Below are positions 16,060 to 25,237 of a stretch of DNA of 39,300 nt, piece by piece. Numbering within the stretch: position 1 is the first letter of the stretch; every line of letters begins with the position of its first letter. Made by a program: the position numbers and the translations under genes. This DNA is from Phycisphaerae bacterium (GTDB taxonomy: Bacteria > Planctomycetota > Phycisphaerae > Phycisphaerales > SM1A02). The stretch covers positions 39,938 through 79,237 of the forward strand of contig PAQL01000010.1 in NCBI GenBank assembly GCA_002709295.1, written 5' to 3'. The notes beneath the pieces are model-generated. The model was not told the origin of the DNA and searched no databases. It saw only the letters and a program-made list of their open reading frames with translations.

Positions 16060-16668
16060 ATGCGCGTCCTCGTCGATGATCAACCCTGCTCGACCACCGC
16101 GACCACGATCGGCGAGGCGGTCGCCGCCGCGGCGGATGCCGCCGAGAAGGCCGGACGACTCGTGATCGAGGTCCTCGTGGACGGCACCTCCCTCAGCGAG
16201 GAGGATCTTCAGGAGACCACCCGACTCGCCGGTTCCGCGGAAGAGGTGCGGCTGATGACGACCACCATGAACGACCTCCTGCGGGACACCTTCGTCCACG
16301 CGGCGGAAGCCCTCTCCGACGCCGCCGAGGTCCAGAAGGAGGCCGCCGGCTTCATCCAGTCGGGCCGGCAGTCCGAGGGCATGCAGAGTCTCCTTGCGTC
16401 ACTCGAGACCTGGGGCGGCATCCGGGATGCGGTGGTCAAGGGACTCGCCCTGGCCGGCATCTCCCCCGAGGAGGTCGTGATCGAAGGCATCGGGCTCCCC
16501 GATGCGATCGGCAGGCTGCAGGTGCGACTCGGGGGCCTCAAGGAGGCCATGGCCGCCAACGACGTCTCCGCGACCTGTGACTGCCTGCTGTACGACCTGC
16601 CGGAATCCACGTCGGAATGGAGGACCATCCTCTCCGGCCTGGCGACGAGATTCTCCTCCGAAGCCTGA
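16060..16668 (+). CDS. uncharacterised cytoplasmic protein
   Basis: I do not recognise this 202-residue protein. It has no signal peptide or membrane helix. The N-terminus (MRVLVDDQPCSTTATTIGEA) looks like a short beta-beta-alpha start; residues 25-70 include 'LVIEVLVDGTSLSEEDLQ'. The rest is mostly acidic helices, including 'HAAEALSDAAEVQKEAAGFI' and 'SLLASLETWGGIRDAV', then 'GRLQVRLGGLKEAMAANDV' and a pair of Cys in 'CDCLLYDLPE'. Composition, codon use and same-strand position support a real gene. It is followed at 38 bases by another unrecognised gene, and both follow the lipid A genes. A role in cell-envelope or flagella-like assembly would be a guess, so none is assigned. Confidence 0.7.
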   Translation: MRVLVDDQPCSTTATTIGEAVAAAADAAEKAGRLVIEVLVDGTSLSEEDLQETTRLAGSAEEVRLMTTTMNDLLRDTFVHAAEALSDAAEVQKEAAGFIQSGRQSEGMQSLLASLETWGGIRDAVVKGLALAGISPEEVVIEGIGLPDAIGRLQVRLGGLKEAMAANDVSATCDCLLYDLPESTSEWRTILSGLATRFSSEA

Positions 16669-16705
16669 CCCCAAAGACGTCTCTCCCGCTGCGAACGGAC
16701 ACGGA

Positions 16706-17350
16706 ATGACCACGAAGAAGAAGTCCTCGATCCCGGAAGCCCATCTCACCTCGGCGGAGCGTGCCATGAAGGAGGCTCGATGGTTCGATGCCGAGCGGGA
16801 CGCCCTGTCCGCACTCGACTCGGCCATCCAGTCGGGCCTTCACACCCTTGCCGCCGACGCGATCCTTCCGCTCCAGGAGGCTCGTCGGCAGCGGGTCCTC
16901 ATGGCGATCGATGCGAGCGACGGAAGTCCGAACATCCTCGACGAGGTCGATTCGGAGCTTGAATCCGTCGAACCGGGAGTCCATCTTCTGGTGCCCCACG
17001 CGGTCGCCGCGGATGCCCGACGCATGCGGATCGTCGGCCTTCAGACCGGGGTGCCGATCCTCACCGTCTGTCGGGAACCCCGGACCGCTGCCGGGCAGGT
17101 CCCCATCGTCGCGATCGGCGAGGTCACGATCAGGGCGTACGTCGATCCTCCCGAGGATCCCGATCATCACTCGATGGAATGGACCCTGGCTGCCATGGAA
17201 TCACTGGGGGACACCGCGATCGAGCGGGCCGCCGATGCCGGGAAGGGGTCGGACCGGATCGTCGCCCTTCGAAACGCCCTTGATTCGATCCCCGAGCACG
17301 AGAAGCTGCATCAGGCTCTCGCCGAAGCGCTTCGATCCGCCGCCGGCTGA
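16706..17350 (+). CDS. uncharacterised protein with helical repeats
   Basis: I do not recognise this 214-residue protein. The ATG at 16706 is chosen because the longer frame runs back into the previous gene. The N-terminal part (about residues 10-60) resembles one TPR-like helical pair: 'AERAMKEARWFDAERDALSAL', with 'WFDAERDAL' typical of such repeats. The centre (about 85-160) alternates short strands and turns ('PGVHLLVPHAVAADARRMRI', 'GVPILTVCREP', 'PIVAIGEVTIRAYVDPPED'). The C-terminus is again helical (ALDSIPEHEKLHQALAEALR). The product has no export signal. It may form a unit with the preceding gene, from which it is separated by 37 bases. It ends 17 bases before the stop of the convergent M24 peptidase gene. 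Confidence 0.72.
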   Translation: MTTKKKSSIPEAHLTSAERAMKEARWFDAERDALSALDSAIQSGLHTLAADAILPLQEARRQRVLMAIDASDGSPNILDEVDSELESVEPGVHLLVPHAVAADARRMRIVGLQTGVPILTVCREPRTAAGQVPIVAIGEVTIRAYVDPPEDPDHHSMEWTLAAMESLGDTAIERAADAGKGSDRIVALRNALDSIPEHEKLHQALAEALRSAAG

Positions 17351-17367
17351 ACCGACGGCTCCCACGA

Positions 17368-18543
17368 TCATCGCCAGTCCAGGCCCTCGGGCAGGGTGTT
17401 GAGGTTGAGGCATCCCCCCGCCTCCACGATCACCAGATCCTCGATCCGGATCCCACCGATCCGCGGGTCGTAGACCCCGGGCTCGATCGTCAACGCCTCA
17501 CCGACCACGAGTTCCGGACTCGATCCCGACGGCGAGCGGTCGAGGAGCGTCCCCTCGTGGACCTCGAGCCCGATTCCATGCCCGGTTCCGTGGACCATCC
17601 GCCCACCGGGGGGATCGTCGGGCCCGGCCAGGCCGACCTCGAACCCGGCGGCTCGAATCTCCGCCACCGTCGCCTCGTGAACGGACTGGGCCGTCACCCC
17701 GGCCCTGGTCGCCGCGATGCCGGCCCGCTTGGCCGCGACCACCGCCGCATGCATCGCCGCGACCTCGGGCGGGATCTCCCCGTGAACGACCGACCGGGTG
17801 CAGTCTCCGTTGTAGAGCGAGGCCGGGTTCCTCGGAAAGATGTCGATGATGACCGGCTGACCGGTTCGAAGCGGTCCCGACCCGAGCTCATGACAGTCGG
17901 CACCCTCGGGTCCGCCTGCGACGATCGCGGGTCGAGGTGCGAAGCCGAGCTCGATCAGATGCATGTCGATCAACGCCCTCACGCGTTCACTGGTGAGAGG
18001 CTCGCCCTCCCGCATCAGGGTGCCGTCCACGGCGGCGTCCGCGCGGGCGACCGTCTCGCAGGCGAATCGCATGGCGGACTCCGTCGCCGCCTGGGCCGCG
18101 GCGAGAGCCGCGATCTCCTCCTCGTCCTTGGCCCGACGATCGACGACCCCGAGATCCCGGTCGCAGACGACTGCGATGCCGCGTTCCTGGAGACAGTCGG
18201 CGAACAGCATGGGCAGATCGCGGTGAACGACGGCGGTGTCGAAACCCTCCCGTACAAGACATTCCGCGGCCGCCTGAGCGGTGGCGATCGCGCGATCCGG
18301 GGACAGACCTCCATCCGGGGCGAAGTCCGCGGGGCAGGCGATCGAATCCGCCCTCGCATCCCTCTTCGCTCGATCCATCTCGATGTCCCGGAGGATGAGC
18401 CGGGAGCCGGACCGACCGTCCCGGACCCAGCCGATCCAGGCTGCGGGATCTCCGACGGAGAACCGGATCCGGTGGTAGAGGGACATGTCCCATGCGGGGA
18501 TGCCGGCGATGACCATGGCGGTCCGATCGTTCACAGGAGTCAT
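17368..18543 (-). CDS. M24 family metallopeptidase (Xaa-Pro aminopeptidase-like)
   Basis: The protein has 391 residues from the ATG at 18543. It has a two-domain creatinase/prolidase layout: an N-terminal domain (about 1-150, 'YHRIRFSVGDPAAWIGW', 'LILRDIEMDRAKR') and a C-terminal pita-bread metallopeptidase domain. The five metal ligands are identifiable: Asp in 'PVIIDIFPRN', Asp in 'LYNGDCTRSVVHG', His in 'GTGHGIGLEVHEG', Glu in 'LTIEPGVY' and Glu in 'GIRIEDLVIV'. M24B enzymes remove an N-terminal residue before proline or cleave Xaa-Pro dipeptides, using two Mn or similar ions. It lacks a signal peptide, so it should be cytoplasmic. The gene diverges from the small lipoprotein gene and is not in an obvious operon. 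Exact substrate cannot be told from sequence. Confidence 0.92.
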   Translation of the reverse strand: MTPVNDRTAMVIAGIPAWDMSLYHRIRFSVGDPAAWIGWVRDGRSGSRLILRDIEMDRAKRDARADSIACPADFAPDGGLSPDRAIATAQAAAECLVREGFDTAVVHRDLPMLFADCLQERGIAVVCDRDLGVVDRRAKDEEEIAALAAAQAATESAMRFACETVARADAAVDGTLMREGEPLTSERVRALIDMHLIELGFAPRPAIVAGGPEGADCHELGSGPLRTGQPVIIDIFPRNPASLYNGDCTRSVVHGEIPPEVAAMHAAVVAAKRAGIAATRAGVTAQSVHEATVAEIRAAGFEVGLAGPDDPPGGRMVHGTGHGIGLEVHEGTLLDRSPSGSSPELVVGEALTIEPGVYDPRIGGIRIEDLVIVEAGGCLNLNTLPEGLDWR

Positions 18544-18662
18544 GATTCGTTTCCGAAATCCACTGAAGGAGGGAGCCTGCGGGTTGTCGCCGGCGCGTCG
18601 GTTGACGATGCTACTCACTCCCACCCGGGAAGGTCCGGATGCCCGTTCCGAAGGAGCCTTCG

Positions 18663-19028
18663 ATGAAGACCGTCTCACACCTCTGGATGTTGTCGATCCT
18701 CTCCGCCACCCTGACGATGGTCGGGTGCACCGGGCAACCCTCCAACAGCATGCTGGTCGGCAGCTGGGAGGGAAGAGCCGCAGCCGGCGAACAGCCGTTC
18801 AGCTTCGGATCGGTCACCTTCGCCCCTACGGATCGATCCTCAGGCACCTACACCGCCGAGGCGAAGTACGGCGACACCACGCGGGTGCAGACCGGACATT
18901 TCGTCGTGACCGGGGACGGACTCGTGCTCGACGGCGAACGGACCTACGACCTCCGCTTCGAGGATTCCTCGGTCGTCTTCACCGATCCGACCTCCGGAAA
19001 CTCGATGACCCTCGATCGCTTCAACTGA
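18663..19028 (+). CDS. small predicted lipoprotein
   Basis: The protein has 121 residues. The ATG at 18663 is preceded by AAGGAG (18651-18656) at six bases, which decides against the earlier in-frame ATG at 18639. A signal peptide (MKTVSHLWMLSILSATLTMVGC) ends in a lipobox-like MVGC, so the mature lipoprotein would begin at the Cys at position 22. The mature part looks like a small all-beta domain. It has 'MLVGSWEGRAAAGEQPFSFG' and 'GSVTFAPTDRSSGTYTAEAKY', then 'GHFVVTGDGLVLDGERTYDL', ending 'DSSVVFTDPTSGNSMTLDRFN' (fragments quoted). The repeated W-x-G / G-T-Y / L-x-L pattern resembles lipocalin-like 'LVGTW' domains, but identification is not firm. It is a single-gene unit with a terminator. 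Confidence 0.75.
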   Translation: MKTVSHLWMLSILSATLTMVGCTGQPSNSMLVGSWEGRAAAGEQPFSFGSVTFAPTDRSSGTYTAEAKYGDTTRVQTGHFVVTGDGLVLDGERTYDLRFEDSSVVFTDPTSGNSMTLDRFN

Positions 19029-19052
19029 CATCCCGAAGGGATCCACGAAGAA

Positions 19053-19086
19053 CGACGGCCCGCACGAGAGTGCGGGCCGTCGCTTC
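19053..19086. terminator. terminator between the small lipoprotein gene and the convergent PEP-CTERM gene
   Basis: CGACGGCCCGCAC (19053-19065) pairs perfectly with GTGCGGGCCGTCG (19070-19082) around a GAGA loop. On the plus strand CTTC follows; on the minus strand TTCTTC follows, so it may serve both convergent genes. Confidence 0.85.
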
Positions 19087-19148
19087 ATGGATCCGGATTC
19101 GAGTCGACGAACACAGACCGAATCGGATCGCCCCGGAGGGCGTTCGGA

Positions 19149-19832
19149 TCAGCCTCGACGACGCCGACCGGCGAGGCCGGCGATCGAGAGCATGGCGATC
19201 ACGCCGGGAGCGGGAACGAGGTTGCCCTCGACCCATTCCACGGTCTCCTCGAATTCCTCGTCATCCATGCCGAGGTTGAAGACGATCCAGAACGAATCGC
19301 TCGAACCCATGCCATCCATGGTGGCGGTGAACTCGAGGAGGTAGGAGCCGTTGGCGGCGGAAGGATCGATCGAGAAGATCGGGTGGTAGTCGTAGTCATC
19401 GGTGACCAGGAAGTCGAGGATGCCACCACTGCCGCTGCCGACCGACTGCGGACCGAAGTCGACGTTCATGGACGTGGCCGCGGCGTCGAAGCCGTTGCCA
19501 TTCCAGACCCCGAGGCCCGCAACGAGGTTGAGACCGATGGTCGAACCCTCGGTGAGACCGAGATCGGCGGCGACACCGCCGACACCGGGCTCGTCGATCG
19601 CGAAGGGGAATTCCTCGTCCTCGCCGAAGTGGGCTTCGAAGACGCGAAGGGAGTCGAGCTCGAGCGACTCGGTGTCGTGGTCCCAGCCACCGGTCTGGAG
19701 GGTGCCACCGTTGTTCCAGATGCCGATGTCGAAGTGCTCTTCCTCGTGATCGTCACCATCGGCGAACGCAGGGCTGACAGCAAGTCCCATGGACATGCCG
19801 ACGGCCAGGAAAGTTGAAAAACGCAGACTCAT
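19149..19832 (-). CDS. secreted protein with acidic/His N-terminus and PEP-CTERM-like tail
   Basis: The protein has 227 residues. The ATG at 19832 has GAGGAG seven bases upstream. Its signal peptide (residues 1-22, ending SPAFA) is followed by an acidic, His-containing segment 'DGDDHEEEHFDIG'. The body is a beta-type domain. The C-terminus 'VPAPGVIAMLSIAGLAGRRRRG' (positions 206-227) fits the PEP-CTERM/sorting pattern: short Pro motif, one membrane helix and an Arg-rich end. The body aligns by eye with the next gene's product: shared 'DIG' start, a 'G.W/DP..' centre, a His-containing strand near 'YDYHPIFSID', and matching 'TATMDGMGSSDSFWIVFN' versus 'YSTMGLADSEPLTVAFN'. So these are paralogues with different C-termini. 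Function is not known. It is the last gene of a four-gene minus-strand cluster. Confidence 0.8.
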   Translation of the reverse strand: MSLRFSTFLAVGMSMGLAVSPAFADGDDHEEEHFDIGIWNNGGTLQTGGWDHDTESLELDSLRVFEAHFGEDEEFPFAIDEPGVGGVAADLGLTEGSTIGLNLVAGLGVWNGNGFDAAATSMNVDFGPQSVGSGSGGILDFLVTDDYDYHPIFSIDPSAANGSYLLEFTATMDGMGSSDSFWIVFNLGMDDEEFEETVEWVEGNLVPAPGVIAMLSIAGLAGRRRRG

Positions 19833-19915
19833 CTTTGAACTCCTCAGTGAAACGGAAAAAAGGGAACGAAAATGGAAGAGTCTCCCCGGGAGGGGGGAGA
19901 CGGGGAAGACGAAGA

Positions 19916-20710
19916 TCAGGGGCAGGCGCCCCATGAAGCAAGCAGGGCGCCGATGTCGGAGCCGGTCACCAGACCGTCACCGTCGAGGTCCGCTGCTGAA
20001 TCGCTGGTGTTGAACGCGGCGAGAAGCAGGCCGAAGTCGCCGCCATCGACGATGCCGTTGTCGTCAAGATCGCCGGGACACTCCTGCCCGGGCAGAAGCG
20101 AGGCCAGTGCGTCATCGGTCTCGCTCTGGGTGGCCTCGTAGTTGAAGGCGACGGTGAGCGGTTCGCTGTCGGCGAGACCCATGGTCGAGTAGAGCTGAAG
20201 GTCGAGACGGTAGATGCCGGGACGACGGGCCACGCCTTTCGGGGAGAGCAGTTCGAAGTCGAAGTGACGATGCCAGCCCCCGTCGGGCTGAACCGCCAGA
20301 TCGAACCCGTCGGTCGGCTCGTCCTCGACCACCACTTCGAGGGTGATGAAGGAGATGCTCAAGGACTCCGGAACATCGAGAGGGGACTCCCAGTCCCCGA
20401 GCACCGGATCCCAGCGGCGGAGTCCCTCGAGGACCCGGAACCCGACCCGGCCCGGAGGCAGGGTGCCGGCGATCGCATCGAATCCGGGGTTCGGCGTGTA
20501 CCCCGCGAATCCGGTGTCACCGAAGACGCCGTAGTGGACGCCGCACATCTCGTCGCATCCGATCGGGCCATAGGCCACCAGGCTGTCATCCTCCACCAGG
20601 ACGCCGATGTCGCCTGCATGCTGGGCGACGGCCGGGCGGACCGTGAAGAGAAGGCACAGGGTCGTGGCCAGGAGGCACCAGGTGCGAGATTGTCTGAGCG
20701 GAGAAGTCAT
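19916..20710 (-). CDS. secreted protein with C-terminal dockerin-like repeats
   Basis: The protein has 264 residues from the ATG at 20710 (AAGGA nearby). A signal peptide ends RPAVA near residue 25, and the mature protein starts 'QHAGDIGVLVEDDSLVAYG'. The central part includes 'GFRVLEGLRRWDPVLGDWE' and a His-rich strand 'DGGWHRHFDFELLSPKG' followed by 'PGIYRLDLQLYS'. This resembles the strand pattern of surface proteins of the choice-of-anchor M / P_ac_wall type; that match is tentative. The last ~55 residues hold two dockerin-like calcium loops, 'GDLDDNGIVDGGDFGLLL' and 'ADLDGDGLVTGSDIGALL', ending ASWGACP. It pairs with the downstream paralogue (83-base gap) that carries a PEP-CTERM-like tail instead. 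Both are probably exposed at the cell surface. Confidence 0.82.
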   Translation of the reverse strand: MTSPLRQSRTWCLLATTLCLLFTVRPAVAQHAGDIGVLVEDDSLVAYGPIGCDEMCGVHYGVFGDTGFAGYTPNPGFDAIAGTLPPGRVGFRVLEGLRRWDPVLGDWESPLDVPESLSISFITLEVVVEDEPTDGFDLAVQPDGGWHRHFDFELLSPKGVARRPGIYRLDLQLYSTMGLADSEPLTVAFNYEATQSETDDALASLLPGQECPGDLDDNGIVDGGDFGLLLAAFNTSDSAADLDGDGLVTGSDIGALLASWGACP

Positions 20711-20756
20711 CGAATGATTCCTTGAAGTTTTCCCAACCATCGGATCCCGGGCCATG

Positions 20757-21530
20757 TCAACCACCCCCGTCGGGCGGGAGCGCGTCGGGATCGAACACGT
20801 TTCTTTCTCTCGACTCGTACAGATCCTCGAAATGTCGTGTGGCGGTCGATCCATCCACGAAGCTGTAGTTGGATCTGGCCAGACCATCGATCGACTCGCT
20901 TCCCTCCGCGGCCCAGATGCAGATGTTGGCGCTCGCCAGACGCCACGGCTCGTCGCCGACCCCCCAGGATTCGACGTGGGGATGGTCACTCACCGCGTAC
21001 GAGCCGGTGCGGGCCATGTGCAGGAAACACACCGTCCGGTCCGGTCGTCCCACCTTGGGGAGGCGATCGGCCGCATGTCCCGGTCCGTAGATCGCGGCCA
21101 TCGGGGAGTAGTTCCGGGAGAGGTAGTTGTTCATCCCGTAGCTGGTGCGACGCAGCGGGCCTCCGCCGTCGGGCTCCACCCCGCGATCCTGTCCTCCGAG
21201 TTCGTTGGGCCAGTGCGGGCTGTCGTCCAGAGGCGACTTCATGATGATGTCGTCGGTGTACCTCGACAGGACCTCCACGAAGCTCACCGCCTCGTTGCCG
21301 TAGCCACCGTGCGGCAGTCCGACATCCACGAAGTGATCGGCATTCGTCACCTGATAGGAGAGATGTGCGATGCCGAGCTGGCGGATGTTGGAGAGATCCC
21401 TGGTGTTCAGGGAGGCCAGCCTCGCCGTACGAAGCGTCGGAATCGCGATGCCCATGAGGACGACGATCACACCGATGACGGCGAGAAGCTCGACGACCGT
21501 GAAGCCGGCAGGGCGGGTTCGAGACCGCAT
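20757..21530 (-). CDS. type II secretion/type IV pilin-like pseudopilin
   Basis: The protein has 257 residues. The ATG has AGGAG six bases upstream. After a short basic leader (MRSRTRPAG) comes the prepilin cleavage/methylation motif 'GFTVVELLAVIGVIVVLMGIAIP', with the usual Glu at position 5 of the mature protein; only part is quoted here. The globular part resembles the planctomycete DUF1559/'H-X9-DG' family: 'LSNIRQLGIAHLSYQ' after the first helix, 'RRTSYGMNNYL' in the middle and 'SNYSFVDGSTATRHFEDLY' near the end. Such proteins are very numerous in planctomycetes, and their job is mostly unknown. Here the pseudopilin sits between the His/Cys-rich protein and two secreted paralogues, in the same direction and with only 46 bases to the next gene. 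Confidence 0.9.
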   Translation of the reverse strand: MRSRTRPAGFTVVELLAVIGVIVVLMGIAIPTLRTARLASLNTRDLSNIRQLGIAHLSYQVTNADHFVDVGLPHGGYGNEAVSFVEVLSRYTDDIIMKSPLDDSPHWPNELGGQDRGVEPDGGGPLRRTSYGMNNYLSRNYSPMAAIYGPGHAADRLPKVGRPDRTVCFLHMARTGSYAVSDHPHVESWGVGDEPWRLASANICIWAAEGSESIDGLARSNYSFVDGSTATRHFEDLYESRERNVFDPDALPPDGGG

Positions 21531-21798
21531 TGAAGTCTCCTGTGGTGATGCACAGCAGGATGTCGGGAAGGCAAGTCGTCACCGGCACGACGATGATCGT
21601 CGGATTGATGATCCGTGCCGGTGCGACACGTGGTCCTCTCGAGTCCGTCTTCGTCACACGAGGCCGGGTTGCCAGCGGCTCCGCGAGCGGTGCCGGTACG
21701 ACCTTGATCGGCCGGAACGACCCGTCAGCTCGTCGGGGCGTCGCGGGATCAGGTTGATCCACGCGACAGAGGTGTGTGCGTTTCAGGTGTCGAGATGG
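21531..21798 (-). other. 268-bp spacer upstream of the pseudopilin gene
   Basis: I see no credible gene here, although one minus-strand frame stays open across it. It holds a 10-bp inverted repeat (21580-21623) in the 5' region of the pseudopilin gene. No clear promoter is visible, so either the transcript comes from the promoter at 22301-22329 or an unrecognised promoter lies here. Confidence 0.45.
21580..21623 (-). repeat. inverted repeat in the leader of the pseudopilin gene
   Basis: CACCGGCACG (21580-21589) and CGTGCCGGTG (21614-21623) are perfect inverted repeats separated by 24 bases. The loop itself holds ACGATGATCGT, a small nested hairpin. There is no T tract, so it is not a standard terminator. 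It lies 50-93 bases before the pseudopilin ATG and could be an RNA structure or an operator. Confidence 0.6.
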
Positions 21799-22263
21799 TC
21801 AGGCCCGCGTCGGCGGGCCTCGGGGGAACGCGGAACCGACGAGCTCGGCGCTCCGGGAGGACTCGTCGATGAAGTCCCCGATCTCGAGAAGACGAACATC
21901 GCCGAGATCGGTGTTCTCGACGAGATCGATCGGCTTGGCGGCCCCGAGAGCGAGGCAGGTGTCGCAGTCCCCGCCATGACCGCTGCAGGGAGAGGGAGCC
22001 TTCCGGTCCTCTGGAACCTCGGGGACCTCCTCGTTCTCAGCCAGCACGGTGTGCAGATGGCCGGTGCAGGAGTGTCCATGGCATCCTGCGTGAGCGACGT
22101 GACCCTGGCACGACGCCTCGTCTTGACCACCACCATGGGCAAGCCAGAGGTGGGCCGGTCCAGCCAGAACCATCGCCATGATGGCGATCACACCGACCAA
22201 CCCCGGGCATCGCGCGAAGCGATTCCGGCGTGCCGGCGGCTGGAGGAAGGAGTGAACGGGCAT
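21799..22263 (-). CDS. His/Cys-rich exported protein, possible metal binder
   Basis: The protein has 154 residues from the ATG at 22263 (AAGGG seven bases upstream). It has an Arg-rich N-terminus and one hydrophobic segment (about residues 19-36, GLVGVIAIMAMVLAGPA) serving as signal or anchor. A dense cluster of potential metal ligands follows: C52, H55, H58, C61, H62, H64, C66, H69 and H71, then a second group C93, H96, C100 and C103 in 'PCSGHGGDCDTC'. The C-terminus is acidic. The arrangement recalls DUF2946-type proteins, which often lie near metal-transport genes, but the match is only by pattern. A promoter with a 17-base spacer precedes it. It is the first gene of the minus-strand cluster with the pseudopilin and two secreted paralogues, suggesting a metal-related role for the group (inference). 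Confidence 0.72.
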   Translation of the reverse strand: MPVHSFLQPPARRNRFARCPGLVGVIAIMAMVLAGPAHLWLAHGGGQDEASCQGHVAHAGCHGHSCTGHLHTVLAENEEVPEVPEDRKAPSPCSGHGGDCDTCLALGAAKPIDLVENTDLGDVRLLEIGDFIDESSRSAELVGSAFPRGPPTRA

Positions 22264-22300
22264 CGTGGGACCCTTCGCAGGCGCGTGAGGAGCTGATTCA

Positions 22301-22329
22301 ATATTGGGTGATCGGAGGGGCAAAGTCAA
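22301..22329 (-). promoter_or_regulatory. predicted promoter of the His/Cys-rich protein gene
   Basis: On the minus strand TTGACT (22329-22324), 17 bases, then CAATAT (22306-22301). The -10 lies inside the 8-bp palindrome CAATATTG (22299-22306), a possible operator site. The leader would be about 30 bases and includes the Shine-Dalgarno. Confidence 0.6.
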
Positions 22330-22442
22330 GACCTGGAGGCCCATCAGGCCCCTTTCAGGCCCGTTTCGGGCCCCCGGAGGCTGCCACAAGACCATTCGGA
22401 CCTCGCGGAATCTCTCTTGAACGTGCCTCAACCGGGGTGAAC

Positions 22443-24131
<1,689 letters not shown>

Positions 24132-24159
24132 GATGCGGGCTCCTTGACTCGGCCCCGGT

Positions 24160-24165
24160 AGCGTA
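24160..24165 (-). promoter_or_regulatory. possible -10 hexamer of ettA
   Basis: Minus-strand TACGCT lies 28 bases before the ATG, giving a leader of about 22 bases that still contains the AAGGAG. No matching -35 is evident. Confidence 0.35.
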
Positions 24166-24272
24166 GCGGTCTTCCGCAGTCGACTCGCCAATCGACGGCC
24201 GGCCACCAGATCCCCGAGGCACCCGGTCGTCGGCGACCGGGGCGGAGACGAATCCCTCGACGCCCTCTGGAT

Positions 24273-25019
24273 ATGGACATGTCCTCCCACTCGAATCAGT
24301 CCGACATCCTCCCATCGCTCCCCACCCGGGCCCCCGCGGTCCACATGACCTGGGCGGACATCGCATTCGCCCACTGGCGGGTGCCGGTGGAGGCGATGCG
24401 CCGGCTCGTTCCCGCGGAGCTCGAGGTGGACACCCATGATGGAGACGCCTGGGTCGGATTGATTCCCTTCAAGATGCAGGACTGCAGCTTTCGAGGAGTT
24501 CCTCCCCTTCCCGGCCTGCGGAACTTTCTCGAGTGCAACGTCCGGACCTACGTCCGTCACCGCGGCATCCCCGGCGTCTGGTTCTTCTCCCTCGACGCCG
24601 AATCAAGGATCGGTGTGATCGGAGGGCGCGTGATGTGGGGCCTGAACTACCGGCTCGCCCGCTTCCAACGATCCATGGAGGGAGAGACCATCCGGTACGG
24701 TCTCGACCGGAACAAGGGAGACGGTTCGGGGCGGCTGGACTGGACTCCCGGCAAGGCTCTGCCGGCCCACCGGGAAGGCTCCCTCGAGCATTTCCTCGTC
24801 GAGCGCTACCACCTGTACTCCCTTCGACGAGGACGGTTGATCCGCGGACGGGTCGATCATCCACCCTGGGATCTTCAGCAGGCGACGGTGGAGGCCCTCG
24901 ATCCCGGCCTGGTGCGGGCCGCCGGCATCGAGGTCCGGGGCGAGCCCGTGGTGCACTGCTCGAGGGGAGTGCGAGTGCGGGGATTCTCACCGGTCCCGGC
25001 CGATCGAACCGGGGATTGA
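24273..25019 (+). CDS. DUF2071 (YqjF-like) family protein
   Basis: The protein has 248 residues. It matches the DUF2071/COG3361 pattern throughout: 'MTWADIAFAHWRVPVEAMRRLVP' near the N-terminus (only partly quoted), 'AWVGLIPFKM' and 'NFLECNVRTYVRHRGIPGVWF', where the 'ECNVRTYV' and 'GVWFFSLDA' segments are the hallmarks. 'RVMWGLNYRLARF' follows, then the C-terminal 'FLVERYHLYSLRRGRLIRGRVDHPPW'-type region. The family has no proven function; structures resemble acetoacetate decarboxylase-like barrels. No signal peptide, so it is cytoplasmic. The start may be 24273 or 24279 (two close ATGs); neither has a strong Shine-Dalgarno. It appears to be a single gene, divergent from ettA. Confidence 0.87.
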   Translation: MDMSSHSNQSDILPSLPTRAPAVHMTWADIAFAHWRVPVEAMRRLVPAELEVDTHDGDAWVGLIPFKMQDCSFRGVPPLPGLRNFLECNVRTYVRHRGIPGVWFFSLDAESRIGVIGGRVMWGLNYRLARFQRSMEGETIRYGLDRNKGDGSGRLDWTPGKALPAHREGSLEHFLVERYHLYSLRRGRLIRGRVDHPPWDLQQATVEALDPGLVRAAGIEVRGEPVVHCSRGVRVRGFSPVPADRTGD

Positions 25020-25237
25020 ACTCCTGCCATGGCCGGCAAACACGCCCGGTACCGACCACCGGGTTTCGCTTCCGGCCTCAATTCGTCATTTCCATGATTT
25101 AACCTCCACCTCGGGAGGATTCCTTGCCGAAAGTCTGGAGATGTCCCGGACTTCCTCGGTTTCGAGGACCGGGAATGCACCCGGAAATCAGATCCCTCGA
25201 TCGAGACTCGCAGGAATCATCAGGAAAGGAACCCTTC
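25020..25237. other. 218-bp intergenic region before the three-helix membrane protein gene
   Basis: It is comparatively AT-rich around 25080-25100 (TTCGTCATTTCCATGATTTAAC), a likely promoter area, but no hexamer pair with good spacing can be assigned. I see no gene or hairpin of note. Confidence 0.4.

Noticed and set aside
20986-21762. 258-codon minus-strand frame covering the spacer and part of the pseudopilin gene
   Set aside because: It overlaps the pseudopilin gene in the wrong frame and its translation has no recognisable domain; only the spacer part is unexplained, which I listed as non-coding.
22337-22373. Four AGGCCC/GGGCCC strings and a 6-bp GGCCCG-TTT-CGGGCC hairpin downstream of ettA
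   Set aside because: Stem short, no T tract on either strand; too weak to call a terminator or a repeat array.
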